Below are positions 12,997-26,185 of a stretch of DNA of 64,000 bases, piece after piece. The stretch's first letter is position 1. Each line of letters starts with the position of its first letter. The translations under genes and the position numbers were made by a program. The stretch is from assembly GCA_933228675.1 (NCBI GenBank), contig OW121740.1, positions 37,354,792 to 37,418,791 on the forward strand, written 5' to 3'. The DNA comes from Stomorhina lunata (taxonomy: Eukaryota > Arthropoda > Insecta > Diptera > Rhiniidae). The notes beneath the pieces were generated by a model that saw nothing but the letters and a program-made list of their open reading frames with translations, was not told where the DNA came from and did no database searches.

Positions 12997-13642
12997 TCAA
13001 TTTCTGAAGATTTTTGAAATTTCTATATTCATGAATTGCTATGGAAAAGACTAGAGAATGGATGTAATGACATAGAAAATCTGTTCTTGACATACTTTTG
13101 ATAAGTGAATGGGCGTTAACCTTTTTGCCTTCTTCTTGTACCCTCTCTCCTTTTTTGCGATATTCCTTCCTTCCTTTTAGTAAAGTTGTGATGTTGCAAA
13201 TGATTGCTTCGGTGATAGACCCTGTAATTTAAGATGTCATTTGCCCGATTTACTTGAATGTAAAGACAGACATACGACAGGGAAAGAAAGACAGACAGTC
13301 TCAGGGAATTCTAGAATTCATGTTCACCGAAATGTAGTCAATACTTAATTTTAGCTAAATAACTTGTGTCCTTTTTATTGTCCTGTATTATAAAAGTATT
13401 ACTCAATAAACTTTGAAATTATTTTGAAAATATGCGGGTTTCTGCAAAATAAAAAATAATTAAAAGTCACCCTTGTACTTATTTTGACTTAAACTTCACC
13501 GTAAATGTCAATTGCATATAAATGTTCTTCTCAATTTCATTTATAACCTTTGTCTGTTCTTCCCTCATTTATTAAGTATTTAAAAATGATTTAAAATTAT
13601 TGCTTTGATGATAGAACTTACTACTGATGAGGCTTATGATGA

Positions 13643-13673
13643 CGTAGAAGATTTCCTAAGTAAATCTTCTACG
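13643..13673. repeat. Perfect 12-bp hairpin, 7-nt loop
   Basis: CGTAGAAGATTT at 13643-13654 and its exact reverse complement AAATCTTCTACG at 13662-13673 flank the loop CCTAAGT. It lies in unique DNA, has mixed base composition and is not explained by any tandem repeat nearby. Its function is unknown. It could be a small foldback remnant or a structured RNA element. Confidence 0.85.
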
Positions 13674-13960
13674 ATCGCATTGATTCCCAGGCTTAACAGT
13701 TTCTTGGAATTATCTTGAAATATATATTTAAAGCTTAAGTTAATTTGACACATTTAAGGCACACATAATATTTGTAGCAACAAAAATTTTAGAAATAAAT
13801 GAACCAGATCGACAATAATCTTTAGAATTATTAAAAAGCAAAATCATTAAGACTTACTTTTATTTTGAGGGTTGCCAACAAAACGAAAATGGATACAAAG
13901 GAAGTTTTTTTTTTGTTAAGTTTTCTAGATTATTACCTAAATATCATAAGAATCTTCTTA

Positions 13961-16900
13961 ATAATGTCTTCAGATCAATAAATCCAAAGTATTGTCTTAA
14001 AACTGTATAAGAATATCATTTGCAACATTTGCAATATATCACAACAAAGTTTGCAACATTGTCCAAATACTATAAAAACCGACTTAAGAATAACAGAAGC
14101 AGTTGCAACATTTTCTTTAAGCCAATACAGCATTTTCAGTACACAAATGTATATTAAAAACCACTGCAACATTATCGATAGGTCAAAGAATACTTGGCAA
14201 CATTGTCTTCTAACAATTTAAATGATAGCAATATTTACTTGAAACCAATGCGTGTACCACAAAAACAATCGCATCATAACATATAAAATATAAACCATCG
14301 CAACATTACTTAAGATCATAAAAATACCTGCAACATTGTCTATAAACTGTATAAGAATATAATTTTCAACATTTGCAATATGTCACAACAACTTTTGCAA
14401 CATTGTCTAAAAAATATAAAAACCGACACATGAACAACAAAAGCAATTACAAAAGCATTTTCTTTAAGCGATTACAGCATTTTCAGTATACAAATGTATA
14501 TTTAAAACTATTGCAACATTATCGATGGGTCAAAGAATATTTGGCAACATTGTCTATTAACAATATAAATCACAGTAATATTTACTTGAAACCAATTCTT
14601 GTACCACAGAAACAATCGCAACATAACATATAAAATATAGACCATCGCAACATTACTTAAGATCATAAAAACACCTGCAACATTGTCTATAAACTGTATA
14701 AAAATATCATTTTCATAAATTGCATATATCACAACAACTTTAGAAACATTGTCTAAAAAATATAAAAACCGACACATGAACAACAAAAGCAATTGCAAAA
14801 GCATTTTCTTTAAGCGAATACAGCATTTTCCGCATACAAATGTATATTAAAAACTATTGCAACATTATCGAAAGGTCAAAGAATACTTGGCAACATTGTC
14901 TTCTAACAATATAAATCATAGTAATATTTACTTGAAACTAATGCATGTACCACAGAAACAATCGCAACATAACATATGAAATATAGACCATCGCAACATT
15001 ACTTAAGATCATAAAAACACCTGCAACATTTAATTACAGAAATTAAAACTTAATCAATATTGACTATGAACCAAAAAAAACCATTGCAACATCACCGATA
15101 TACACAAGTGCAACATTTACTATATTTTTTTAGCCAACTGGAATTATCTGTGGGCTATATTAGCTCCTGCTATATTATTCGCAACTCATAAAATCCATCG
15201 CAACATTTATTATATTTCATAAAAAACTTATGCAACATTATATATGGAATACAAAAAACATAGCAATAATGTCCATAAACCGTTGCAACATTTACCAAAG
15301 ATCATAAAACCTTTGCAACATTATCAACAGTCAACATAAATATGGCAGCTGGAATTATCTGTGGACTACAGTAGCTCCTGCAACATTATTCACAACTCAT
15401 AAAATCCATCACAACATTTATTATATTTCATAAAAACGTATGCAACATTATACATGGAATACAAAAAGTATAGCAACAGTGTTCATAAACCGTTGCAACA
15501 TTTACTTAAGATCATAAAAGCTTTGCAACATTATCAAAAGACTACATAAACATGGCAACATTGACTTTAGAACACAAAAACCATTGCAACATTGTTCTCA
15601 AAATATATATATACCATTGCAATATTTACTATATATCCAAAAGAACCATAACTTACAATATTTCTCCAAAGCAATATTGATCAATACCCATATTATCATT
15701 GAAACATTGACTTTATTTTACATAATATATTGCCTTGGATCACAAAACCTTATCAACATTGCCTATAAACTATTGCAACATTTAATAAATATATTAAAAA
15801 CCATAGCAACATTGCGACTTTGCCAATAGATATTGTCCTATACCAATAAAATCTTCGCAACTTTTACTATATTTTATAAAAATCCTTGCAACATTGCCTG
15901 TGGAATACATAAAACATCATAGCATTGCCTATGGATCACAAAAACTTATCAACCTTGTATATAAACTATTGCAACATTTAAAAAAATAAAAAACCTAGCA
16001 ACATTGTCAAAAGATATTGTCCCATATTTTATATTTTATTGTCTATGGAACACAAAAACATACCAACAATGTCTATAAACTTTTGCAACATTTTTTAAAA
16101 ATAACAAAAAAATAGATATTGTCCTATAACTATAAAATCTTCGCAACTTTTAAAATTTAAAAAAAAATCCTTGTAACATTGTCTGTGGAATACAAAAAAA
16201 AAAACTCACAACATTGCCTTTGGACCACAATAACTTATCAACATTGTCTATAAACTTTTGCAACATTTAACAAAGATAAAAAACAACATAGGAATATTAT
16301 CAATAGATATTCTCCAATACCCATATTTTACTAAAAACCCTTGCAACATTGTTTTTGAAACACAAAAACATTGCATAATTTGCTATAGACCACAAAAACA
16401 TACCAACAATGTCTACAAACTTTTGCAACATTTGATAAAAATAACAAAAACGAACTATTGCAACAAGTAATAAATATAATAAAAACCATTGCAACATTTC
16501 GACTTTGATAATGAATATTGTCCTATACCAAAAACATTTTCACAACATTTACTATATTTTATAAAAACCCTTGCAACATTGTCTATGAAACAGAAAAACA
16601 TACCAACAATGTCTATAAACTTTTGCAACATTTGATTAAAATAACAAAAACCATAGCAACATTGTCAATAGATAATTTCCAATACCCATATTTTATAAAA
16701 AAAAAGACCCATTCAACATTATCTATGGAATACAAAAACAATGCACTATTAGTTAAAAACCACAAAAACATCCATATAAACTATTACAACACTAACTAAA
16801 GATCACAAAAAACATTGCAATATTTTCTGTAGTCTTAATATCCTTTTAACTTGTTTGAGGACCACAGAAACCTACAACTATAAAATATATAGAACAATAA

Positions 16901-19470
16901 AATCTAAGCAACATAACCTTTGGGCGTTATATTGTTTCCCAGACTTGTCAACATTCTTAAGAAATCATCACAACATTTGCTATTGATCTCAGAAACTATC
17001 GCAACATTGTCTACAAACCACTGTAAACACAATATTTTCCATGAAACAATAATCCTAAGCAACATGATCTAAACGCCATAGAACAAAACAAAAAAATTTT
17101 CTATATATCATCAACGCAACATTTACTAAAGAAAATATAAGCCTTTGAAAAATATTCAATGAAGCTTTAAATCATAGCAACACTTTTTAATTTTTGAAGG
17201 ATTATAGAAACAATCGAAACTTTTGATACATATCATTGCAACATTGTCTTTCTTTGCTACATTTTCTATGGATTATACAAACTTATTCAGTATTTGTTGA
17301 TAAATCGTAGGAACAATTTTACTATGCAAAAACAATCTCAACATTGTCTCTGATTCATCACAGCAACATTTACTAAAGAATATATAAACCATTGAAACAT
17401 ATTATATGAATCTTTAAATCATAGCAACACTTTTTAAAGTTGATCCAAGTTATTGCAATATTGTCAAGTGATTTTAAAAACAACCGAAACATCTGATACT
17501 TATCATAGAATTCATTGCAACATTTCTCATATTAGCAACATTATATATTGATTATATAAACTAAATCATAGAAATAATTGATCTATTGCCCATGATTCAA
17601 AAACAATTACAACATTGTCTCTGATTCATCATTGAAACATTTACTAAAGAACATTTTAACCTTTGAAACATTTTGTATTAATCTTTAAATCATAGGAACA
17701 CTTTCTATAGATGATCAAAGTAATTGCAATATTGTCAGCGAGCTACAGAAATAATCAAAACATTTGATACATATCATAGAAATCATTGCAACATTTTTTT
17801 TCCTTGCAAAATTTTCTATGATTAATATGAACTTAATCAGTATTTATTTATAAATCATAGGAACAATTGAACTATTGTCCATGATTCAAAAAACAATCTC
17901 AACATTGTGTCTGATTCATCATCGCAACATTCTCTAAAGAACTCAAAGCCATCGAAACATTTTCTATGAATCTTCAAATAATAGCAACACTTTTTATTGA
18001 AGATCGAAGATATTGAAATATTGTTAACGGATTTTAGAAACAATTGAAACATTTGATACATATCATAGAAATAATTGCAACATTTCTCTTAGCAATATTA
18101 TATATTAATTATATGAACTTGATCAGCATAAATCATAGGAACAATTGAACTATTGTCCATGATTCAAAAAACAATCTCAACATTGTCTCTGATTCATCAA
18201 CGCAACATTTTCTAAAGAACTTAAAGCCATTGAAACATATTCCATGAATCTTTAAATCATAGCAACACTTTTTATAAAAGATCTACGTTAATGAAATATT
18301 GTCCACAGATTTTAGAAACAATTAAAACATTTGATAGAAATCATTGCAACATTGCATAACTTTGCAACATTGTCCATGGATTATATCAACTAAATTAGTA
18401 TGTATTTATTAATCATAGAAACAAATGCACTTTTGTCTTTGATTCATAAACATTTGCAACATTTTTTGGAATCATTATTGCGATATTTGCTTTAGAATAT
18501 TTAGACATAGATATATAACAATGTTGGGCAAATACAAAATAAGAGAGACTTTGCCCAAATAGAAACATATTCTTTGAATCTTAGAAACATCGGGAAATTT
18601 TGTAAAATATAATATAAATAATGGAAAAATTGTCTAAGGAATATAGGTTTATTTAAATGGATCATGGAAATCTATGAATCAACAATGCAACATTGTATAT
18701 GGATCATAGAAACATCCGAAATATTTGCTAAATATATTAGAATTCATTGCAACATTGTCTACGGAAAATAAATTCATTAAAATGTACCATAGAAATCACT
18801 GCAACATTGTATACTGATCATAGAAACATCCAAAACGTTTGTTATATATAACAGAATTTATTGAAACATTAAATACATATCGTAGAAACATTGTATAATT
18901 CATTGCAACATTGTCTATGGAAAAAAATTTACTGAAATGTACCATAGAAATCGTTGCAACATTATATATGAATCGTAGAAACATTGAAAACGTTTGCTAT
19001 ATAAACAATTCATTGCAACATTGAATATGGATCGTGAAAACATCTAAAATATTTGTTAAATATAATAGAATTCATTGCCACATTGTCTATGGAAAATAAA
19101 TTTTATGAAATGTACCATAGAAATCATTGCAACATTGTTTACGGAACTTAGAAACATCCAAAACATTTGTTATATATAATATAATTCATTGCAACATTGT
19201 CCATGGACTAAATGTTTATTTTATTTGACTATAGAATCCGTCGCAACATTGTCTATTAAACATTTATTAATATATCATATCAGGAATTGCATCTGTGATT
19301 TATAGAAACAACTTCTATACATCATAAACACTATTGCAACATTTTCTTTAGGCCTTAGAAACTGTCGCAACATTGTCTATGGAAATAAAATATATTGCAA
19401 CATTTACTTAAGAACTCGGAAACCATTCGACCTTATTAATAACTGAATGCAACATTTTTTATTGTCCATG
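13961..19470 (+). repeat. 31-bp GCAACATT satellite, block 2
   Basis: This block continues the satellite of block 1 in the same orientation, with the GCAACATT core kept and the rest more variable. Sub-regions have their own local higher-order repeats (near 14.0-15.0, 15.1-15.5, 16.2-16.7 and 17.2-19.2 kb). All small frames listed by an ORF finder here are satellite translations and are not annotated as genes. Confidence 0.88.
13985..15030 (+). repeat. Three-copy higher-order repeat of about 350 bp
   Basis: A block with the marker CAACATTATCGATRGGTCAA and the following GAATAYTTGGCAACATTGTC recurs near 14166, 14515 and 14863, a spacing of about 350 bp (roughly 11 monomers). The second and third copies are closer to each other than to the first. 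Confidence 0.8.
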
Positions 19471-20400
19471 ATGTAAAGCAAATGTTGCATTGATCCGTTT
19501 CCATTGCCTTAAGAAAATATTAAAATGTTTCATAGGAGTTTAAAGTTAAAATACTTGGCAACTCTTCTCTATTCAATTCATTTGAAAAATATGAAATTTC
19601 TAAAATTCTTACCGATCACAAATCCTTCATTCAACATTCTTAAGAAAAATCTACAAAACATTAAGAAAACAAACAAAAAAAAATCACAAAGCAAACATAT
19701 CAAATGATAATTTATTAGCCTGGCAAACGAGTACCCACAAAAAAGAAACAAATCAAAATCAAAAGTTTTGGTTGAAATCGAAAACACAAAAAAAGAATTC
19801 AGAAACCTCCACCTAACAAAAAAAATAAACCAAAACATATTCCATCCACAAACATCAACTGACAAGGAATGAAGATGAATAAGGTAATAATAATGTTTCC
19901 GAGGCATTTAACAAGCGTTAACCACAAAATCATAACTTTTATTTTGTTTAAAGTATTTGTTTGTTTTTATTTCATTTTTTTTCTTTTTCAGAAATTTTGA
20001 AATTGAATGATTTCCTTCTGGTTCCACCAACGATTCGAGCTACGAGCCTTAAAGATGTTTGATGGACACCCATTATAAACGACACCAACAAAAGACGTTT
20101 TGTGCCCCCTGATAAATGTTGCCAAACATTTATTGTTTCACTTTATGAGTCGAACGTAAGAATTTTTTTCTTGTTATTTATTTGCTTTTTCAATTTTTGG
20201 GGCCAAGTGAAAAGTTAACAAATGTCTGCTGGGGCAACACAATATAATTCATATTTTATTTATTAGTTGACCAAAACTAAAACATAAATCAAATTTTTTG
20301 TTTGAGTTTTTTTAGGTTATGAATATTCAGATCAGAGTTTTTTTTCAATTAAGATTGGATTTTTTTGTATAAAAATGTTAAATTTTAAAGATTTTAGTTC
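19471..20400. other. Unique island between satellite blocks 2 and 3
   Basis: A-rich DNA followed by a long pyrimidine tract and an exon-like segment (listed at 19992-20062). The 109-residue minus-strand frame at 19578-19907 is Phe/Leu-rich because it reads the A-rich strand backwards, and it has no recognisable domain. No complete gene is seen. Confidence 0.45.
19992..20062 (+). other. Candidate short terminal exon, unrecognised
   Basis: A very strong pyrimidine tract ends in TTTCTTTTTCAG at 19991. With phase 2 the following bases read ILKLNDFLLVPPTIRATS and three further residues before TGA at 20060-20062. The segment is richer in G+C than its surroundings. No upstream partner exon was found. 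This is one of several such islands in the window, so chance remains likely. Confidence 0.15.
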
Positions 20401-23259
20401 TTTACTAGAGTTGCATACTATCGCAACATTTACTTAAGATCATAGAATAGTTAGCAACATTTATGAGCAATCGTTAAAACCTCTGCAACATTAACTGAAG
20501 AGTATATAAACAATTGAAACATATACAAAAAAATCATTTGAACAATCTGAACATTTTTTGCGGTTTATTTAAAACCCTTTACACTATCTATGCACCATTG
20601 CAACATTGTCTTTCTTTGCAACATTACCTATGGATTATAAGAACTAAATCAGTATTTATTGATAAATTATAGAAATAATTGCATATTGTTCATGGTTCAA
20701 AAATAATCGCAACATTTACTAAACAATATAGTTCTTTTTCATTGCAATATTCAGATCAGAGATTTTTTTCAATTAGGTTTGGATTTGTTTTCATATACAT
20801 TTTATTTTTTAGAGATTTTAGTTCTTTTTCAGAGTTGCATACTATCGCAACATTTACATAAGATCATAGAAAACTTAGCAACATTTATTAGCAATCGTTA
20901 AAACCTCTGCAACATTAACTACGGAGTATATAAACCATTGAAACATATACAAAATATCATTTGAACAATCTCAACATTTTTTGCGTTTTATTGGAAACCC
21001 CTTACACTATCAATAGACTATTGCAACATTGCCTTTCTTTGCAACATTATCTATAGATTATAGGATCTAAATCAGTATTTGATTGAAAAACAATTGCAGC
21101 ATTGTCTCTGATTCAACATTGCAACATTTTCTAGCGGACATATATTTCATTAAAATATATTCTGTGAATCCTTGAATCAAAGCAACACTTTTTATGTAGG
21201 ATTAAAGTAATTGCAATACTTATTAAAGGATTATATAAACAACTGAAACATTTGATACATATCATGGAAATCATTGCAACATTTCTTATATTTGCTTATA
21301 AGAACTGAAACCGTATTTATAAACTGTAGAAACAACAGCACTTTTGTTTCTGATTCAAAAACAATCGCATTATTTTCATCGCAATATTTGCTAAAGAATA
21401 TGTATTTATACATATAGAAACATATTATTTGAATCTTAAAATCATAGCAACACTTTTTATAGATATTTAAAGAAATCGTTGAAACCCCTACAACATTAAC
21501 ATTATGGGGTATAGAAACCATTGCAACATATGTATATAAAAAATCATGTTATATTTTAGAGATTTTAGTTCTTTTTCAGAGTTGCATACTATCGCAACAT
21601 TTACTAAAGATCATAGAAAACTTAGCAACATTAATTATCAATTGTTAAAACCTCTGCAACTTTAAATACGGAATATATAAACTATTGAAACATATACAAA
21701 AAATCATTTGAATAATATCAACATTATTTGCGGTTTATTGGAAACCCTTTACGCTATCTATAGACCATTGCAACATTGCATTTCTTTGCAACATTATCTA
21801 TGGATTATATGAACTAAATCAGTATTTATTTACAAATCATGGAAATAGTTGCACTATTATCCAATATTCAAAAACAATTGCAGCATTGACTCAGATTCAT
21901 CATTGCAACATTTTCTAAGGAACATATATACCATTGAAACATATTCTGTGAATCTTAAAATCATAGCAACACTTTTTATAGATCATGAAGTTATTAAAAT
22001 ATTATCAACGGATTATAGAAACAATTGAAATATTTGATACTTATCATAGAAATCATTGCAACATAGCCTTTGTTTGCAACATTTTCTATGGGTAGTATGA
22101 ACTTAATCAGTATTTATTTATAAATATAGGAACAATTGCTCAATGATTTAAAATCAATCTCAACATTGTAGCTGATTCATCATCGCAATATTTACTAACG
22201 AACATATAAACCATTAAAACATATTCTATGAATCTTTAAATCATGCTATTATTTTTATAGACAATTGAAATAATTGCAATGTTATAAATGAATCATAGAA
22301 ATCAATGCAACATTGCTTATTTTTGCAACATTATCTATGGTTCATATGAACTGAATCCGTATTTACTTATAAATCGTAAAAACAGTAGCACTTTTGTTTC
22401 TAATTCAAAAAGAATTGCAACATTTCCTTTAAATCATCATCGCAACATTTGCTAAAGAAAATATAAACATACATATAGAAACATATTCTTTGAATCTTAA
22501 AATCATAGCAACACTTTTTATAAATAATTGAAGAAATTGTTAAAATCCCTGGAGCAATAAACTGGGGAGTATAAAACCATTGCAACATTGTCTATTGGTT
22601 AAAACAAACTATTGCAACATTGCCCAAAATCAATTTAAACATTCGCAACATTATCTATGTTTCTTAGAAACCATCTTAGAATTATCTATGAATTATATAA
22701 AAACTCGCATCATTATCTATTTAACATGGAAACTATTAAAATATTGTTTAAATTCAGTAAAAATAACTTGGCAACATTTGTTACAGATCACAGAAAGCAT
22801 CTCAATATTGACTATTGATCATTAAAATACTAATGGAAATATTGTATCCTTTTATTGTCATAACTCGGTTTATGGACCATTGCAATATTGGCTAAAACTT
22901 TCGCAGCATTATCTTAGAATATCAAAAACTAATGCAGTGTTGTCTTGAAACAGTAGAAAACATTCGCAACATTACCTATTTATCATACAAATCATTGCAA
23001 CATTGTGTCTGATCCATAAAACTACAAATACAGTAGAGACAACATTCTAATACCAAGTGCAACATTATCAGAAATCTAAAGAAATATTTAATATTTATTT
23101 AGATTAGATTAACATTATTTAAGTATTATAAAACAAAACTCTGATTTGTGTTTAAACCGTAGAAATTCTTACAACATTTTCTACATATCATAGAAACCTT
23201 AGCAACATTGTTTTTGTTCCATAAAAACTTTCGCAACATTATTTAAATACCTCAAAAAA

Positions 23260-24800
23260 CATCGCAGTATTGCTTTAAGACCTTTGATCATTGTAACTTC
23301 GTTTATAGACCATTGCAACATTGCCTAAAATCCATAGCAACATTTGAAACATTATCTAAGTATTTTTCAAACCAAAGCAGTATTATTTTTAAAACGTAGT
23401 TACACTTAAAAATCGTCATAGAGATCAAAGCAACATTGCGTATTGATTAAAGAAACTATTGCAACATTATTTCTAATCCATAGAAATATTTGCAATATTG
23501 ACCAATTTCCTAAGAAAAGATTGAAGTGTTGTCCACAAACCATTAATCATCGTTATTTCGTTAATGGACCATTGCAACATTGCCTGAAATCCATAGAAAC
23601 ATTCGAAACATTATAATATTTTAAAAACTAAAGCTGTATTGAATTTAAGCGTTAAATATAATCACAACATTTCTTACTGATCCTAGAAACCATTTCAACA
23701 TTGTCTATGATATGATACAAATTTTTACAACATTATCCATGTACATAAAAAACATCTAAGTATTGTTTTTAGACCTTTTATCATCGCAACTTCGTTTATG
23801 GACCATTGCAACATTGTCTGATATCCACAGAAACATTCGAAACATTATCTAAGTATTTTAAAAAACGAAGCGATATTGTCTTTAAACCATAGAAATAGTC
23901 ATAGAAACCAAAGCAACATTATCTATTGATTACAGAAACATTTGCAACATAGAAATATTCGCAACATTGACCAATTACCTAAGAAACATTGCAGTGTTGT
24001 CTATAAACCTTTTATCATCACAACTTCGTTTATGGACCATTGCAACATTGCCTGAAACCCATAGAAACATTCGAAACATTATCTAAGTATTATAACACCA
24101 AAGCAGTATTCTTTTTAAAACGCAGTTACGCTTAAAAATCGTCATAGAGACCAAAGCAACATTGTCTATTGATTATAGAAACGATTGCAACATTATTTCT
24201 GATCCAGGGAAATATTTGCAACATTGTCCAATTTCTTAAGAAAACATTGCAGTGTTGTCCACAAACAATTAATCATCGTAACTTCGTTAATGGACCATTG
24301 CAACATTGTCTAAAATCCATAGAAACATTCGAAACATTATTATAATATTTTAAAAACTAAAGCTGTATTGACTTTAAGCGTTAAATATAATCACAACATT
24401 TCTTACTGATCATAGAAACCATTTCAACGTTACCAATGATATATAGAAATATTCTCAACATTATCCATGCACATAAAAAATATCCCAGTATTGTTTTTAA
24501 ACCTTTTATCATCGTAACTTTGTTTATGGACCATTGCAACATTGTCTGATATTCACAGAAACATTCGAAACATTATCTATGTATTTTGAAAAAACTAAGC
24601 GTGTATTATCTTTAAACCATAGAAATAGTCATAGAAATCAAAGTAACATTGCCTATTGGTTATAGAAACGATTGCAACATTATTTTTTATCCTTAGAAAT
24701 ATTGGCAACATTCATCAATTACTATTAAGAAACATTGCAGTGTTGTCTAAACACCTTTTACCATCGCAACATCGTTTATAGACCATTGCAATATTGTCCA
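23260..24800 (+). repeat. Higher-order repeat, about 245 bp, alternating subtypes
   Basis: The marker CGTTTATGGACCATTGCAAC (with CGTTAATGG variants) recurs near 23290, 23550, 23795, 24030, 24285 and 24520, a spacing of about 245 bp, close to eight 31-bp monomers. Copies 2 and 5 share private features (CGTTAATGG and AAGCTGTATTG), so the true repeat may be a longer block of several subtypes. Confidence 0.8.
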
Positions 24801-24837
24801 AAATTCATAGAAACATTAGCAACATTATCTTAATATC

Positions 24838-25030
24838 TTAAAAACAAACACAATATTGTCCTTAAACCTTAAAAGTTTTCGCAACATTTCGTATGTATCT
24901 TAAAAACAAACACAATATTGTCCTTAAACCGTAAAAGTTTTCGCAACATTTCGTATGTATCTTAAAAACAAACACAATATTGTCCTTAAACCGTAAAAGT
25001 TATTGCAACATTTTGTATGTATCATAGAAA
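24838..25030 (+). repeat. Triplicated 62-bp satellite dimer
   Basis: Three nearly identical 62-bp units (two 31-bp monomers each) with the marker CACAATATTGTCCTTAAACC. Their near identity contrasts with the diverged copies around them and marks a very recent expansion at the edge of block 3. Confidence 0.9.
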
Positions 25031-25050
25031 TCTCTGCAACATTGCAATAG

Positions 25051-25078
25051 ATTCAATAATAACGAATTATTATTGAAT
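25051..25078. repeat. Perfect 12-bp hairpin with CGAA tetraloop
   Basis: ATTCAATAATAA, CGAA, then TTATTATTGAAT. It sits exactly at the end of satellite block 3 and the start of a unique island. Very AT-rich, so its thermodynamic stability is modest. Confidence 0.8.
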
Positions 25079-26185
25079 TATTATTTAATGATCTCAAAAC
25101 AATGTTTAGCCAACAAAACAAGCTGTTAGCAACATTTTCCATGTTTTGATGTTGTTAAAACTCTTAAATAACCAACATCTAGCGGCTCTTACCACTTTGA
25201 TCTCCAATCAACAAGGCACACTTTTAATGACACAGACAGACCAACACTCGAGGGAAATAAAAACTTGTCTCCGAATGTGATCGTATAAAAAGTGTTAATT
25301 AACAACTAATTAATAAAAGGATATAAAACACAATTAGAAACATTTTAACAACAACAACTAAAACACAAACATAACAAATCAAATTTAGCAACAAAAAAAA
25401 AACTCACACAAAATATAATAAAAACGGTAGCGGCATTTTAAACATTTTTACAAGCTTCAATCTATCTTTAAGTCTTAGGAACAGCAAAGAAAATAAAAAA
25501 AAAAACCAACTTTGACTGACTGAAATCGAAATGAAAACACATTTATTATAAAATGAAGAGCATAAATCTTAAATTCTAAAACTTACCGCTCGCTCTTGGC
25601 GCAAATAAAAACGAAATAATTTTCAACTTGTTTTAGGTTGCGGAAAATTGGACACACACAAGTTTAGCAACATTTATGTTATTGGTCATGATGATGATGA
25701 CGACAACGAAACTGCGATCTCTTAGACATGCGACAAACGCAATGAATGTCAGAAACGCCAAATGATATGTCACATTATGTCCATTCTCTATAAAATAAAA
25801 TTATGTTGGAACGTTTGTTTGAAACCAAGTTTTTTTAAGGTTGGAAATCAATGAAAATATGAAAAAAAGCGTAACGAGTTCGGAGTTTCCTTAAGACTTG
25901 CTCAAACAATAGGTAGGAAATAAAGGAGGAGCTAAAAAGAGGTGAAGAAAAAAAGGAATGGATATAACAAAGTTTAATCACAGCTGTAGTTATAGATCAA
26001 GCCTTAAAGCTAAGATAGCTCTAGACACAGCTGTAGAGCACCATCACAATCATAGATCAATTATATATCCAGTCATAGCCTCAAGTTATATGATCTAGCC
26101 GTAGTCTCTAGTTAAAGTATAGGCACATTTTAGTTGAGAATAGGACCATAGAAGTCATCATCAAAAGAACTTTAATATTATTGTA
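25079..26185. other. Unique island between satellite blocks 3 and 4
   Basis: Mixed-composition DNA. Two minus-strand positions match 5' splice sites (GTAAGA near 25175 and GTAAGT near 25588), each preceded on the minus strand by an open but ATG-less stretch of about 20-45 codons. A + strand TATAAAA lies at 25322-25328 without an initiator at the usual distance. No gene model can be built from these pieces. Confidence 0.4.

Larger units (their letters stand above)
12531..13960. other. Unique island between satellite blocks 1 and 2
   Basis: Non-satellite DNA containing an ATC microsatellite, a perfect hairpin at 13643-13673, and a pyrimidine tract ending TTCCTTTTAG at 13180 followed by a 16-codon open segment (KVVMLQMIASVIDPVI, stop at 13230-13232). 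The ORF at 12857-13093 on the minus strand is driven by the microsatellite (a run of Asp). No complete gene is seen. Confidence 0.5.
20401..25035 (+). repeat. 31-bp GCAACATT satellite, block 3
   Basis: The same satellite and orientation as blocks 1 and 2. In this block a longer unit containing AGAGATTTTAGTTCTTTTTC and GAGTTGCATACTATCGCAAC recurs near 20400, 20830 and 21570, mixing satellite with a captured AT-rich segment. Later parts show a period of about 245 bp (23.3-24.8 kb) and a 62-bp dimer at the end. Confidence 0.88.

Noticed and set aside
19578..19907. 109-residue minus-strand ORF, hydrophobic
   Set aside because: Phe/Leu richness follows from reading A-rich DNA backwards; no transmembrane topology or homology recognised.
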